Part shown: positions 54,516 through 63,408 of the stretch, in pieces | How the letters are laid out: every line of letters begins with the position of its first letter | How positions within the stretch are numbered: position 1 is the stretch's first letter | Source: Rhodocyclaceae bacterium | GTDB taxonomy: Bacteria; Pseudomonadota; Gammaproteobacteria; Burkholderiales; Rhodocyclaceae | Direction: 5' to 3' | NCBI GenBank assembly: GCA_016704145.1 | Contig: JADJAS010000007.1 | Span: forward strand, 372,001 to 436,000 | Length of the DNA: 64,000 bases | Translations under genes and position numbers: made by a program | The notes under the pieces: model-generated | What the model saw: the letters and a program-made list of their open reading frames with translations, nothing else | Databases searched by the model: none | Told to the model about the DNA's origin: nothing

Positions 54516-55145
54516 ATGGAAGCATTACTGAAGCTTGCGCGCGGTATCGACCAGTTGAGCGAAGCCGTCGGCAAGGCGACCATCTGGGTCGTCCTGGTCG
54601 TCGTCCTGATCAGCGCCGGCAATGCCGTCTCGCGCTACGCGCTGAATCTCAGTTCGAACGCATGGCTGGAGATCCAGTGGTATCTCTTCTCGGCCATCTT
54701 TCTGCTGTGCGCGGCCTACGTCCTGAAAACCAACGAACACATCCGCATCGACGTCATCGCCGGGCGGCTGTCGGATCGCGCCCAGAACTGGATCGACGTC
54801 TTCGGCATCCTGGTCTTCCTGTTGCCGATGGCGCTCATCGTCGGCTACCTGTCGTGGCCGATCTTCGTCAATGCCTGGAATTCCGGTGAAGGCTCGCCCA
54901 GCCCCGGCGGGCTGATCCGCTGGCCGGTGCGGCTGCTGATGCCGGTCGGCTTCGCGCTGCTCATCCTGCAGGCGGTCGCCGAACTGATCAAGCGCGTCGC
55001 CTTCCTGACCGGCAAGGGGCCAAACCCGCTAGCCAAGCCGACCGGGGCGAGCGCCGAGGAGGAACTGGCGGAAGCCATCAAGCGGCAGCACACCGCCGAT
55101 GCCAGCCCGACACACGCCGCAGACTCGGGAAGGAGCCGGCCGTGA
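54516..55145 (+). CDS. dctQ: TRAP transporter small permease (DctQ type)
   Basis: The 209-residue protein has four membrane helices (ATIWVVLVVVLISAGNAVSRY, WYLFSAIFLLCAAYVLKTNEHIR, a third near 85-105 and a fourth near 145-165), the DctQ pattern with NEHIRIDV. ATG 54516 follows GGGAGG. Overlaps the large permease gene by GTGA. The receptor gene lies 2.3 kb further on the other strand. Confidence 0.92.
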   Translation: MEALLKLARGIDQLSEAVGKATIWVVLVVVLISAGNAVSRYALNLSSNAWLEIQWYLFSAIFLLCAAYVLKTNEHIRIDVIAGRLSDRAQNWIDVFGILVFLLPMALIVGYLSWPIFVNAWNSGEGSPSPGGLIRWPVRLLMPVGFALLILQAVAELIKRVAFLTGKGPNPLAKPTGASAEEELAEAIKRQHTADASPTHAADSGRSRP

Positions 55146-56860
55146 CCGAGTTCCTCATCGCCAACATGGCGCCGATCATCTTCGCCTCCCTGATCTTCTT
55201 CCTGCTGCTCGGCTTCCCGGTCGCGTTCTCGCTCGCCGCCAACGGCATCCTGTTCGGCTGGCTCGGCATCGAACTCGGGCTGTTCCAGCCCACCTTCTTT
55301 CAGGCGTTGCCGGAACGCATCTTCGGCGGCATCATGAACAACGACACGCTGCTGGCCATCCCGTTCTTCACTTTCATGGGCCTGATCCTGGAACGCTCGG
55401 GGATGGCGGAGGATCTGCTGGAGACCATCGGTCAACTGTTCGGCCCCGTGCGCGGCGGCCTGGCCTACGCGGTCATTTTCGTCGGCGCCATGCTGGCCGC
55501 CACCACCGGCGTGGTCGCCGCCTCGGTGATCTCCATGGGCCTGATCTCGCTGCCCATCATGCTGCGCTTCGGCTACGACCGGCGGCTGGCCACCGGTGTC
55601 ATCGCCGCCTCGGGCACCCTGGCGCAAATCATTCCGCCCTCGCTGGTGCTGATCATCATGGCGGACCAGCTCGGCAAGTCGGTGGGCGACATGTACAAGG
55701 GCGCCTTCATCCCGGGCTTCGTGCTGACTGGTCTTTACCTCCTCTATGTGCTCGGCGTGACGCTGATCAAACCCCAGTCGGCGCCGGCGCTGCCGCCCGA
55801 GGCGCGCTCCTTCCGGGAAGCCAGCGGGCGAACCGGCGCGATATCGCTGCTGGCACTGACCGCGGTCTCCGTCGGCGCCGCATTGGTGTGGGCAGCAACC
55901 CAACCCGCCGACAAACCGGCCGACGAACTGATCGTCGTCAGCATGGTCATCGGCATGGCGGTGGCATTCGCCACGGCCGTGGCCAATCGCGTCACCCGGC
56001 TCGGCCTGCTGTCGAAAATGGCCGAGAAAGTCACCTTCGTCCTGATTCCGCCGCTAGCGCTGATCTTCCTGGTGCTGGGCACCATTTTCATCGGCGTCGC
56101 CACGCCGACCGAGGGCGGCGCCATGGGCGCCACCGGCGCGCTGGCCATGGCGCTGGCACGCAAGCGGCTCAGCTGGAGCCTGCTCCGCCAGGCCATGGAT
56201 TCCACCGCCAAGCTGACCACTTTCGTGGTATTCATCCTGGTCGGCGCCCGGGTCTTCTCGCTCACCTTCTACGGCGTGGACGGACACCGCTGGGTGGAAC
56301 ACCTGCTGTCCGACCTACCGGGCGGCCAGATCGGCTTCCTGATCGTCGTTAATATCTTGGTCTTCTTCCTCGCCTTCTTCCTCGACTTCTTCGAGCTGTG
56401 CTTCATCGTCGTGCCGCTGCTCGGGCCGGTCGCCGACAAGCTGGGCATCGACCTGATCTGGTTCGGCATCCTGCTGGCGGTGAACATGCAGACCTCGTTC
56501 ATGCACCCGCCCTTCGGTTTCGCGCTGTTCTACCTGCGCTCGGTGGCACCGGTGAGCCGGTACAAGGACCACGTGACCGGCAAGCAGATGGAGCCGGTCA
56601 CCACGGGGCAGATCTACTGGGGCGCCATCCCGTTCGTGGTCATCCAGGTGATCATGGTCGGCATCATCATCGCCTTCCCACAACTGGTCGGTCACGATCC
56701 CGTTGCGGCGACCGGAACATCCGTGGAAGATGTCGATATAGGCAAGATGATCCAGGAAGACGCCGAAGCGGACCCCTCGGCGGCAGAGGATCAGGCCGAG
56801 AAGGAAAACATGGACAAGGATGACGAAGCCTTGACCAAGGCGTTGCAGGACTCCAAGTAA
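55142..56860 (+). CDS. dctM: TRAP transporter large permease (DctM type), long form
   Basis: The 572-residue protein is the sodium-driven channel subunit, with GFPVAFSLAANGILFG, ATTGVVAASVISMGLISLP and ASGTLAQIIPPSLVLIIMADQ. At 572 residues it is longer than the usual 425-430: an extra segment with added helices around 215-295 and an acidic tail (about 515-572). Such long forms occur with TakP-like receptors. GTG start. Confidence 0.93.
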   Translation: MTEFLIANMAPIIFASLIFFLLLGFPVAFSLAANGILFGWLGIELGLFQPTFFQALPERIFGGIMNNDTLLAIPFFTFMGLILERSGMAEDLLETIGQLFGPVRGGLAYAVIFVGAMLAATTGVVAASVISMGLISLPIMLRFGYDRRLATGVIAASGTLAQIIPPSLVLIIMADQLGKSVGDMYKGAFIPGFVLTGLYLLYVLGVTLIKPQSAPALPPEARSFREASGRTGAISLLALTAVSVGAALVWAATQPADKPADELIVVSMVIGMAVAFATAVANRVTRLGLLSKMAEKVTFVLIPPLALIFLVLGTIFIGVATPTEGGAMGATGALAMALARKRLSWSLLRQAMDSTAKLTTFVVFILVGARVFSLTFYGVDGHRWVEHLLSDLPGGQIGFLIVVNILVFFLAFFLDFFELCFIVVPLLGPVADKLGIDLIWFGILLAVNMQTSFMHPPFGFALFYLRSVAPVSRYKDHVTGKQMEPVTTGQIYWGAIPFVVIQVIMVGIIIAFPQLVGHDPVAATGTSVEDVDIGKMIQEDAEADPSAAEDQAEKENMDKDDEALTKALQDSK

Positions 56861-56882
56861 CGCCTGAATCGGATTCCCCATG

Positions 56883-56910
56883 AGCAAGCCCCGCCATGGC
56901 GGGGCTTGCT
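56883..56910. terminator. 28-base perfect palindrome between convergent TRAP and cytochrome genes
   Basis: AGCAAGCCCCGCC and GGCGGGGCTTGCT form a 13-bp stem with AT between. No T-run follows on either strand, but the place between convergent genes fits a bidirectional terminator. Confidence 0.6.
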
Positions 56911-56939
56911 TGTCGCCGGTTCAGCGCCGGCACTGGCGA

Positions 56940-57392
56940 TTATTTCGCTTGCAGTCGATGCAAATAGTCGATCAAGGCGATGATCCGACCACGGGCAAAC
57001 ATCTCCATGTCATATGGCATATCGACGTAGTGCTCGGCCGCCTTGACTTTCTCCTGAGTGTAACGGTCTCCCCAGATCGGCATGTCGCGGCTACCGTGGC
57101 CCTTGACCGCCTGCCGGCCATCGATGACGGCGTAGACCCGCTCGAATGGAAACACGCCGCCATTCCGCTTGGACAGGGTCGTCAGGTCGGTCGGCGTGGT
57201 CTTGAGAAAATCGACGGCCGCCCCCTCGCCGCCTTCGAGCTTACCCTTGGCGCCGTGGCACACCGCGCAACTGTTGAGAAACTCGCGCTTACCCGGATCC
57301 AGCATCTGCTTGTTGTCGGCGGCGATGGCCGAGCCACCACCGATGACAGCCAATGCCAACATGGGTGCGACATGGTATGAAAAACGTGTCAT
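56940..57392 (-). CDS. Monohaem c-type cytochrome
   Basis: The 150-residue periplasmic protein has a signal peptide (SYHVAPMLALAVIGGGSAIAA) and CAVCH at 42-46, with GSRDMPIWGDRY offering the axial methionine. ATG 57392 follows GGGAGA; GTG 57419, overlapping the dctP stop, is a second option. Encoded with the TRAP receptor, an unusual pairing. Electron partner unknown. Confidence 0.85.
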   Translation of the reverse strand: MTRFSYHVAPMLALAVIGGGSAIAADNKQMLDPGKREFLNSCAVCHGAKGKLEGGEGAAVDFLKTTPTDLTTLSKRNGGVFPFERVYAVIDGRQAVKGHGSRDMPIWGDRYTQEKVKAAEHYVDMPYDMEMFARGRIIALIDYLHRLQAK

Positions 57393-57415
57393 GGGTTTTC
57401 TCCCGGCCTCGCCAT

Positions 57416-58495
57416 TCACTTGACCGATTGCAGGAACCGATCCAGGCTGGCTTCAGCCACGCCGAACCACTGGTTCTCTTCCTTCTGGTACTTGAAGTAG
57501 GCATCGGCGATTTTCTTGAAGGCGGCGTTCTTGGCCGATTCGTCCGCATACAACTGCATCGCGGCCTTGTAGGCGGCGCTCATGATGTCCTTGGAGTAGC
57601 TGCGCAGCTTGACGCCGTTTTTCACCAGGTTGCGCAATGCCGTCGGGTTCTTGTGATCGTACTCGGCCATCATGGTGACATTGGCTTCGTAGGCGGCGCC
57701 GCGGAAAGCCTCCTGGTATTCCTTCGGCAGCTTGGCCCAGGCGTCCTTGTTGATGAAGAAATGGATGCCGGGGCCCGGTTCCCACCAGCCCGGGAAGTAA
57801 TAGTTCTTGGCCACCTTGTAGAAGCCCAGCTTCTCGTCGTCATAGGGGCCGACCCATTCGGCACCGTCGATGGTGCCCTTTTCCAGCGACGGATAGATGT
57901 CGGCGCCCGGAATCTGCTGGGTCACCATGCCCAGGGCCGAGAACACCGTGCCGCCCAGGCCGGCGATACGCATCTTGACGCCCTTGACGTCGGCCAGGGT
58001 CTTGATCTCCTTGCGAAACCAGCCGCCCATCTGGATGCCGGTATTGCCCCCGAGCAGCGACACGATGTTGTAGTTGCCGTAGAACTCGTCCAGCAACTGC
58101 TGCCCACCGCCGTAATAGACCCAGGCATTGAACTGGCGGAAGTTCATGCCGAACGGCACGGAGGTGCCGAAGCCGAACGTCTTATCCTTGCCAATGTAGT
58201 AGTAGGAACAGGTGTGGCAGCACTCGACCGTGCCGTTCTGGACGACATCGAGCGCCTGGAAAGGCGGCGCGATCTCGCCGCCGGCGAACACCTGGATGTC
58301 GAAGCGGCCGCCCGTGACGGCACGCACGCGGTTGGCCATCACCTCGGCGCCGCCGTAGATGGTGTCCAGGCTCTTCGGGAAGCTCGACGTCAGTCGCCAC
58401 TTGACCGCCGGGGTCTGGGCATGCACGGCCGGCGCCACGCCGGCGGCCAGGATGCCGGTCAGGCCGGCCTGCTGCAGGAACTTGCGTCTTTCCAT
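57416..58495 (-). CDS. dctP: TRAP transporter substrate-binding protein (DctP/TakP type)
   Basis: The 359-residue periplasmic receptor has a Tat-like signal (MERRKFLQQAGLTGILAAG). Signatures TSSFPKSLDTIYGGAEV, GNTGIQMGGWFRKEIKT, IPGADIYPSLEKGTIDGAEW and YDDEKLGFYKVAKNYYFPGW are TakP-like, suggesting a 2-oxo or hydroxy acid substrate. Cysteines C92, C93 and C96 (ECCHTC) are notable. AAGGAG precedes ATG 58495. Confidence 0.92.
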   Translation of the reverse strand: MERRKFLQQAGLTGILAAGVAPAVHAQTPAVKWRLTSSFPKSLDTIYGGAEVMANRVRAVTGGRFDIQVFAGGEIAPPFQALDVVQNGTVECCHTCSYYYIGKDKTFGFGTSVPFGMNFRQFNAWVYYGGGQQLLDEFYGNYNIVSLLGGNTGIQMGGWFRKEIKTLADVKGVKMRIAGLGGTVFSALGMVTQQIPGADIYPSLEKGTIDGAEWVGPYDDEKLGFYKVAKNYYFPGWWEPGPGIHFFINKDAWAKLPKEYQEAFRGAAYEANVTMMAEYDHKNPTALRNLVKNGVKLRSYSKDIMSAAYKAAMQLYADESAKNAAFKKIADAYFKYQKEENQWFGVAEASLDRFLQSVK

Positions 58496-58600
58496 TCTTG
58501 TCTCCTTGGTCGCATTGTTTGTGAAGCTATCAGGGTCCGGACGGACGACATCGGTGCCTTCGCGCGAGCGGAATACTACTCCTGCATGGCGACACGGGGG

Positions 58601-58616
58601 TTGCGGTAAACCGCAA
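58601..58616. promoter_or_regulatory. Palindromic operator candidate upstream of dctP
   Basis: TTGCGGT and ACCGCAA are perfect 7-base arms around AA, about 105 bases before dctP and about 23 bases upstream of a TAGTAT -10-like element on the minus strand. Resembles a dimeric repressor site. The rest of the 155-base gap shows nothing else. Confidence 0.4.
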
Positions 58617-58650
58617 TTGGAGGCCACGCCACGATGTTCGTCGCTGCCGG

Positions 58651-59991
58651 CTAACTTCCGGCGACGGTCATGCGGTCGATCAAAATCGAACCCACCTGTT
58701 TGGAGCCGCGCACGACGATGTCGTTGCCGATGGCGACGATGCCGCGGAACATGTCCTTGAGGTTGCCGGCGATGGTGATCTCGTGCACCGGGTAGGCGAT
58801 CTCCCCGCGCTCGACCCAGTAGCCGGCGGCCCCCCGCGAATAATCGCCATTCACGTAGTTGATGCCGTGGCCAAGCAGTTCGGTGACCAGCAGCCCCGTG
58901 CCCATTGCCTTGATCAGGCCGGCGAAATCGAGCGGCCCGGGTTCGACCAGCAGGTTGTGGCTGCCGCCGGCATTGCCCGTGGTCGGCAGGCCTAGTTTGC
59001 GTGCGGTATAGGTCGACAGGAAGTAGCCTTGCAGCACGCCGTCCTCGACCACTTCCCTATCCCGCGTTTGCACGCCATCGTCGTCGAAGGGGCTCGAAGC
59101 CAGGCCCTTGGCCAGGTATGGCCTTTCGCTGATGCGGACGAAATCGGGGAACACCTGCTTGCCGAGCGCATCGACGAGAAACGAGGTCTTGCGGTAGAGC
59201 GCGCCGCCGCTGGCCGCGTGGGTGAAACTGCCGACCAGGCCCGCCGCCAGCGGCGCTTCCAGCAGCACCGGCACCTGCCGGGTGCGCAGCTTGCGGGCGC
59301 CCAGGCGCGACAGCGCCCGCCGCGCAGCGTAGTCGCCGATCGCCTCGGGGCGCGCCAGATCGACCGGATCGCGCTGCCCGGAATACCAGTCGTCGCGCTG
59401 CATGTCGTCGCCCTCGCCAGCAATGGCGCAGCACGAGACGTAATGGCGCGAGGTCGCGTAACCGCCCATGAAGCCGAGGCTGTTGGCCGAGACGAAATGC
59501 GACTGGTGCGCCGAAACGCTGGCGCCCTCGCTGTTGGTGACGAGCGGACTGACATCGAACGCCGCCTGCTCGCAACGACGGGCGATGTCGATCGCCTCCG
59601 CCACCGACACGTCCCAGGGAAAACACAGGCCGGGGTCGCGCACGTCGCGCGCCAGGAGTTCGGGGGCCGGCAAGCCGGCGCAGGGGTCCTCGGCGGTGAA
59701 GCGGGCGATCGACAGGGCGGCCTCGACCGTGGCGCGCACCGCATCGGCGGCAAAGTCCGACGTCGAGGCATGGCCGCGCCGCTGGCCGAGGTAGACCGTG
59801 ACGCCGATGCCCTTGTCACGCGTGTATTCGATGGTCTCCACTTCCTGCCGGCGCACCGTCACCGACTGGCCGAAGCCTTCCGAGACATCGGTCTCGCAGG
59901 CGCTGGCGCCGCGCCGCGCCGCCTCGTCGAGCACTTGCTGGGCGAGTTCGCGCAGGCGCGCGCGGCTGTGGCTGAATTCCTGTTCGGACAT
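58651..59991 (-). CDS. pmbA: TldE/PmbA family metalloprotease subunit
   Basis: The 446-residue protein matches PmbA (TldE): VTVRRQEVETIEYTRDKGIG, GYATSRHYVSC, DGVQTRDREVVEDGVLQGYF, YTARKLGLPTTGNAGGSHNL and YVNGDYSRGAAGYWVE. With TldD it forms a protease that degrades peptides and matures microcins. No tldD in the window. ATG 59991 is chosen. Divergent from darP, as in E. coli. Confidence 0.94.
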   Translation of the reverse strand: MSEQEFSHSRARLRELAQQVLDEAARRGASACETDVSEGFGQSVTVRRQEVETIEYTRDKGIGVTVYLGQRRGHASTSDFAADAVRATVEAALSIARFTAEDPCAGLPAPELLARDVRDPGLCFPWDVSVAEAIDIARRCEQAAFDVSPLVTNSEGASVSAHQSHFVSANSLGFMGGYATSRHYVSCCAIAGEGDDMQRDDWYSGQRDPVDLARPEAIGDYAARRALSRLGARKLRTRQVPVLLEAPLAAGLVGSFTHAASGGALYRKTSFLVDALGKQVFPDFVRISERPYLAKGLASSPFDDDGVQTRDREVVEDGVLQGYFLSTYTARKLGLPTTGNAGGSHNLLVEPGPLDFAGLIKAMGTGLLVTELLGHGINYVNGDYSRGAAGYWVERGEIAYPVHEITIAGNLKDMFRGIVAIGNDIVVRGSKQVGSILIDRMTVAGS

Positions 59992-60030
59992 GGGGAGGGT
60001 GATGGCAACGTTGAAGATAGAATCATACCC

Positions 60031-60555
60031 GTGGAACACGACGACACATCCGACAACGGTCGCGAACGGCCGAGCAAATCACAGGCGAAGCGCGAGATGG
60101 ACGCGCTGCAGGCGCTCGGCGCGCGGCTGGTCGAATTGAACAAGGACCGGCTGGCGAAGATCGCCATGCCCGAGGAACTGCGCGACGCCGTGAAGGACGC
60201 CCAGCGCTTCACCAAGCACGAGGCCAGGCGGCGCCAGTTGCAGTACATCGGCCGGTTGATGCGCGATGTCGATCCGGCGCCCATCCAGGCCGCCATCGAC
60301 GAGATCGACGGCGTTTCCGTCGCTGCCAACGTCCGCCAGCACGCGCTCGAACGGCTGCGTGCGCGCCTGCTGGAAGACGAGGGCGTGCTCGACGAAATCG
60401 CCCGGCGCCACGCCACGGCTGACTTTCAACACCTGCGCCAGTTGCGACGCAACGCCATCAAGGAACAGGCCGCCGGCAAACCGCCGCGCGCCTACCGCGA
60501 GCTGTTCCGCGTCCTGCGCGAACTGGAGCAACAAGAGGAGGAACGGCATGAGTGA
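60031..60555 (+). CDS. darP: Ribosome biogenesis factor DarP (YjgA, DUF615)
   Basis: The 174-residue helical protein shows SKSQAKREMDALQALGARLV, RRRQLQYIGRLMRDVD and LRQLRRNAIKEQAAGKPPRAY, typical of YjgA, which acts in 50S assembly. GTG 60031 is the only start giving the family length. A TAGAAT at 60018-60023 lies so near that the message may be almost leaderless. A repeat copy encodes its ATADF segment. Confidence 0.9.
   Translation: MEHDDTSDNGRERPSKSQAKREMDALQALGARLVELNKDRLAKIAMPEELRDAVKDAQRFTKHEARRRQLQYIGRLMRDVDPAPIQAAIDEIDGVSVAANVRQHALERLRARLLEDEGVLDEIARRHATADFQHLRQLRRNAIKEQAAGKPPRAYRELFRVLRELEQQEEERHE
60404..60427 (+). repeat. Dispersed repeat copy 13, inside darP
   Basis: GGCGCCACGCC then ACGGCTGACTTTC, read as RHATADF, in the same frame as in comF and glk. 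Core perfect. Confidence 0.9.
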
Positions 60556-61099
60556 GGAATTGAAGATCGGGCTGGTCTCGATTTCCGATCGCGCGTCCAC
60601 CGGCGTCTACGAGGACAAGGGCATCCCCGCGCTCAAGGAATGGTTCGATGCCGCCCTGGCCAGCCCCTGGCGGCTGGAAAGCCGCCTGATTCCCGACGAG
60701 CAGCCGATCATCGAAGCAACGCTGATCGAACTGTGCGACCGGGCCGGCTGCCATCTGGTGCTGACCACCGGCGGCACCGGCCCGGCCCCGCGCGACGTGA
60801 CGCCCGAGGCGACGCTGGCCGTGGCCGACAAGGTGCTGCCGGGTTTCGGCGAACAGATGCGCGCCGTCAGCCTCAAGTACGTGCCGACCGCCATCCTGTC
60901 GCGGCAGGTCGGCGTGGTTCGGGGCAAGGCGCTGATCCTCAACCTGCCCGGACAACCGAAGGCGATCAAGGAAACGCTGGACGGCGTGTTCGCCGCCGTG
61001 CCCTACTGCCTGGACCTGATCGGCGGTCCCTACGTCGAGACCCGCGAGGACGTGGTCAAGGCTTTCCGGCCCAAGTCGGCGGTCAAGCCGGCCGGCTGA
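60548..61099 (+). CDS. mog: Molybdopterin adenylyltransferase
   Basis: The 183-residue protein begins LKIGLVSISDRASTGVYEDK and has TTGGTGPAPRDVTPEAT and LNLPGQPKAIKETL, the Mog/MogA pattern. It adenylates molybdopterin before molybdenum insertion, needed for MsrP among others. It overlaps darP by 8 bases. Convergent with the aminopeptidase gene. Confidence 0.94.
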   Translation: MSEELKIGLVSISDRASTGVYEDKGIPALKEWFDAALASPWRLESRLIPDEQPIIEATLIELCDRAGCHLVLTTGGTGPAPRDVTPEATLAVADKVLPGFGEQMRAVSLKYVPTAILSRQVGVVRGKALILNLPGQPKAIKETLDGVFAAVPYCLDLIGGPYVETREDVVKAFRPKSAVKPAG

Positions 61100-61111
61100 G
61101 CCATCGTCGCG

Positions 61112-62554
61112 TCACGTCCGGGCTTGACTCGCCCAGGCGTTGAGCAAAGTCAGTCCCCACGCCACGCCGAATCCCGTCAGGTTGCCGGCGGCGGCGCCCA
61201 ACCCGCCTTCGCAACTGCATGCCGAAAGATCGACGTGCAGCCACGGCCGCTCGCCGACGAAGCGGCGCAGGAAGCGCGCCGCCAGGATGTGGTCGGCGGC
61301 GCCCTCCAGCGTGCATTGCTTGATGTCGGCTACCTTGGAATCGAGCGCCGCCTCGTAATCCTCGTCCATCGGAAACACGCAGACGCGCTCGCCGGCATCC
61401 TTGCCGGCCCGCACCGCCGCATGCGCGAGATCGCTATCCGAGGCGAACACGCCCGAGTAGCGGTTGCCCAGCGCCGACACCATGCTGCCGGTGAGCGTGG
61501 CGAAATCGATGGTCAGATCGGGCTGGCCGCGCGCCGCCAGCACCAGCGTGTCGGCCAGCACCATGCGGCCCTCGGCATCGGTGTGCACGACCTCGATGGT
61601 GCTGCCGTCGAGCGCCGTCACGACATCGCCCTGCGCGTAGGCCTCGGGCGACAGGTGGTTGTGGGCGATGGCCAGCCAGACGTCGAGCGCCACCGGCAAC
61701 TTCAGCGCCTGCGCCGCGTGCAGGATGGCCAGCGCCACCGCCGAGCCGTTCATGTCCTCGTGCATGCCGGCCATGTAGCGCGCCGGCTTGAGGTTGTGGC
61801 CACCGGTGTCGAAGCAGATGCCCTTGCCGACCAGCGCGACGTTCTTCTTCGCGCCGCGCGGGCGGTACGAGAGATGCACGATGGCGGCATCTTTGTGCCC
61901 GGAGCCCTGCGCCACAGCGCAGAACGCGCCGGCCCCCATCTTCTTCAACTTCGCGTAGCCGAATTCCTCGATGCGCCAGCCCTTGTCCCTGGCCAGCGCA
62001 CGGATGCGGCGGCGGTAAGCGGCGGGTGGCAGCTCGTTGGGCGGCAGCGCGGTGAGTTCGCGCGCCAGCACGTTGGCCTCGGCCAGCGCCGCCACGGCCT
62101 TGAAATCGGCGTCTTCGACGTGCGGCGTCAGCACCGCCAGCGTCTTGAGCGGCTTGGCCGGTTTCTTCTTCTTCGCCGGCAACGGCGCGGCGTTGATCAG
62201 CGTGACGTAAGCCGCGTCGCGAATGCTGTCGTCGGCCACATCGATGGGCACGATGGCCAGTTCGGCCGGGCCTTCGTCGAGCAGCAGCATGGCCGCCTTG
62301 CGCAACGCGGTGAGGCGATCGAAGCGCGGCTTCGCCTCGTCGACCATGATGCAGGCGGCGCGGCAGCCATCCTCGAAATCGATGGCGAGCGGCGACTTGG
62401 CCAGTTCCTCGGCCTTGAGGTCGCGGCGCTTCAGAACTGTCTGCCAGCGCTCGCGCTCGGGCAGGTCGGCGGGCAGCGTCTTGGCGGCAGGCAACACGAA
62501 CAGCAGATGGCGCGCGGCCGAATCGGCGCGCACGGCAAGTCGGGGGAGTGACAT
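61112..62554 (-). CDS. M17 family leucyl aminopeptidase
   Basis: The 480-residue protein has the dizinc M17 core: lysine in VGKG, Asp in CFDTGG, lysine in NLKP, Asp in HEDM, and TDAEGR with D, E and catalytic R. All seven key residues are present. The N-terminal half is divergent from PepA. ATG 62554 gives MSLPRLAVRADSA. A degraded repeat copy (61145-61168) covers its end. Divergent from thyA. Confidence 0.88.
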   Translation of the reverse strand: MSLPRLAVRADSAARHLLFVLPAAKTLPADLPERERWQTVLKRRDLKAEELAKSPLAIDFEDGCRAACIMVDEAKPRFDRLTALRKAAMLLLDEGPAELAIVPIDVADDSIRDAAYVTLINAAPLPAKKKKPAKPLKTLAVLTPHVEDADFKAVAALAEANVLARELTALPPNELPPAAYRRRIRALARDKGWRIEEFGYAKLKKMGAGAFCAVAQGSGHKDAAIVHLSYRPRGAKKNVALVGKGICFDTGGHNLKPARYMAGMHEDMNGSAVALAILHAAQALKLPVALDVWLAIAHNHLSPEAYAQGDVVTALDGSTIEVVHTDAEGRMVLADTLVLAARGQPDLTIDFATLTGSMVSALGNRYSGVFASDSDLAHAAVRAGKDAGERVCVFPMDEDYEAALDSKVADIKQCTLEGAADHILAARFLRRFVGERPWLHVDLSACSCEGGLGAAAGNLTGFGVAWGLTLLNAWASQART

Positions 62555-62612
62555 GAAGTGATCCTTTAGAATGACCGGACGATTATAGACACCCCTGCCG
62601 CCTCCCCTTTTC

Positions 62613-63407
62613 ATGCGCCAATACCTCGACCTCATGCGCCACGTGCTCGACCACGGGCACGTCAAAGCCGACCGCACCGGCACCGGCACGCGTTCGGTGT
62701 TCGGCTGGCAGATGCGCTTCGACCTCGCCGCCGGCTTCCCGGTGCTGACCACCAAGAAGCTGCACCTGCGCTCCATCATCATCGAGTTGCTATGGTTCCT
62801 GCGCGGCGACACCAACATCAAATGGCTCAAGGACAACAAGGTCTCGATCTGGGACGAATGGGCCGACGAGAATGGTGATTTGGGCCCGGTCTACGGGCAC
62901 CAGTGGCGGCACTGGCCGAAAGCCGACGGTGGCGAGGTCGACCAAATCACCGAGCTGCTCGACGGACTCAAGAAGAACCCGGACTCGCGCCGCCACATCG
63001 TCTCGGCCTGGAACCCGGGCGACGTGCCGAAGATGAAGCTGCCGCCCTGCCACACGCTGTTCCAGTTCTACGTCGCCGACGGCAAGCTCTCTTGCCAGCT
63101 CTACCAGCGCAGCGCCGACATCTTCCTCGGCGTGCCGTTCAACATCGCCAGCTATGCGCTGCTGACCATGATGATGGCGCAGGTGGTCGGTCTCAAGCCC
63201 GGCGATTTCGTGCACACGCTCGGCGACGCGCACCTCTACAGCAACCATCTCGAGCAGACGCGCCTGCAGCTGTCGCGCACGCCGAAGCCGCTGCCGACCA
63301 TGCGCATCAATCCGGACGTGAAGGACATCTTCGCCTTCCGCTTCGAGGACTTTGCGCTGGAAGGCTACGACCCGCATCCGCATATCTCCGCTCCCGTCGC
63401 CGTCTGA
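62613..63407 (+). CDS. thyA: Thymidylate synthase
   Basis: The 264-residue protein has the same length as E. coli ThyA and the catalytic C146 in LPPCHTLFQFYV, with LYQRSADIFLGVPFNIASYA. It converts dUMP to dTMP with methylene-tetrahydrofolate, the cofactor GlyA charges. glk starts one base after its stop, so they may be co-transcribed. Confidence 0.98.
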   Translation: MRQYLDLMRHVLDHGHVKADRTGTGTRSVFGWQMRFDLAAGFPVLTTKKLHLRSIIIELLWFLRGDTNIKWLKDNKVSIWDEWADENGDLGPVYGHQWRHWPKADGGEVDQITELLDGLKKNPDSRRHIVSAWNPGDVPKMKLPPCHTLFQFYVADGKLSCQLYQRSADIFLGVPFNIASYALLTMMMAQVVGLKPGDFVHTLGDAHLYSNHLEQTRLQLSRTPKPLPTMRINPDVKDIFAFRFEDFALEGYDPHPHISAPVAV

Positions 63408-63408
63408 C

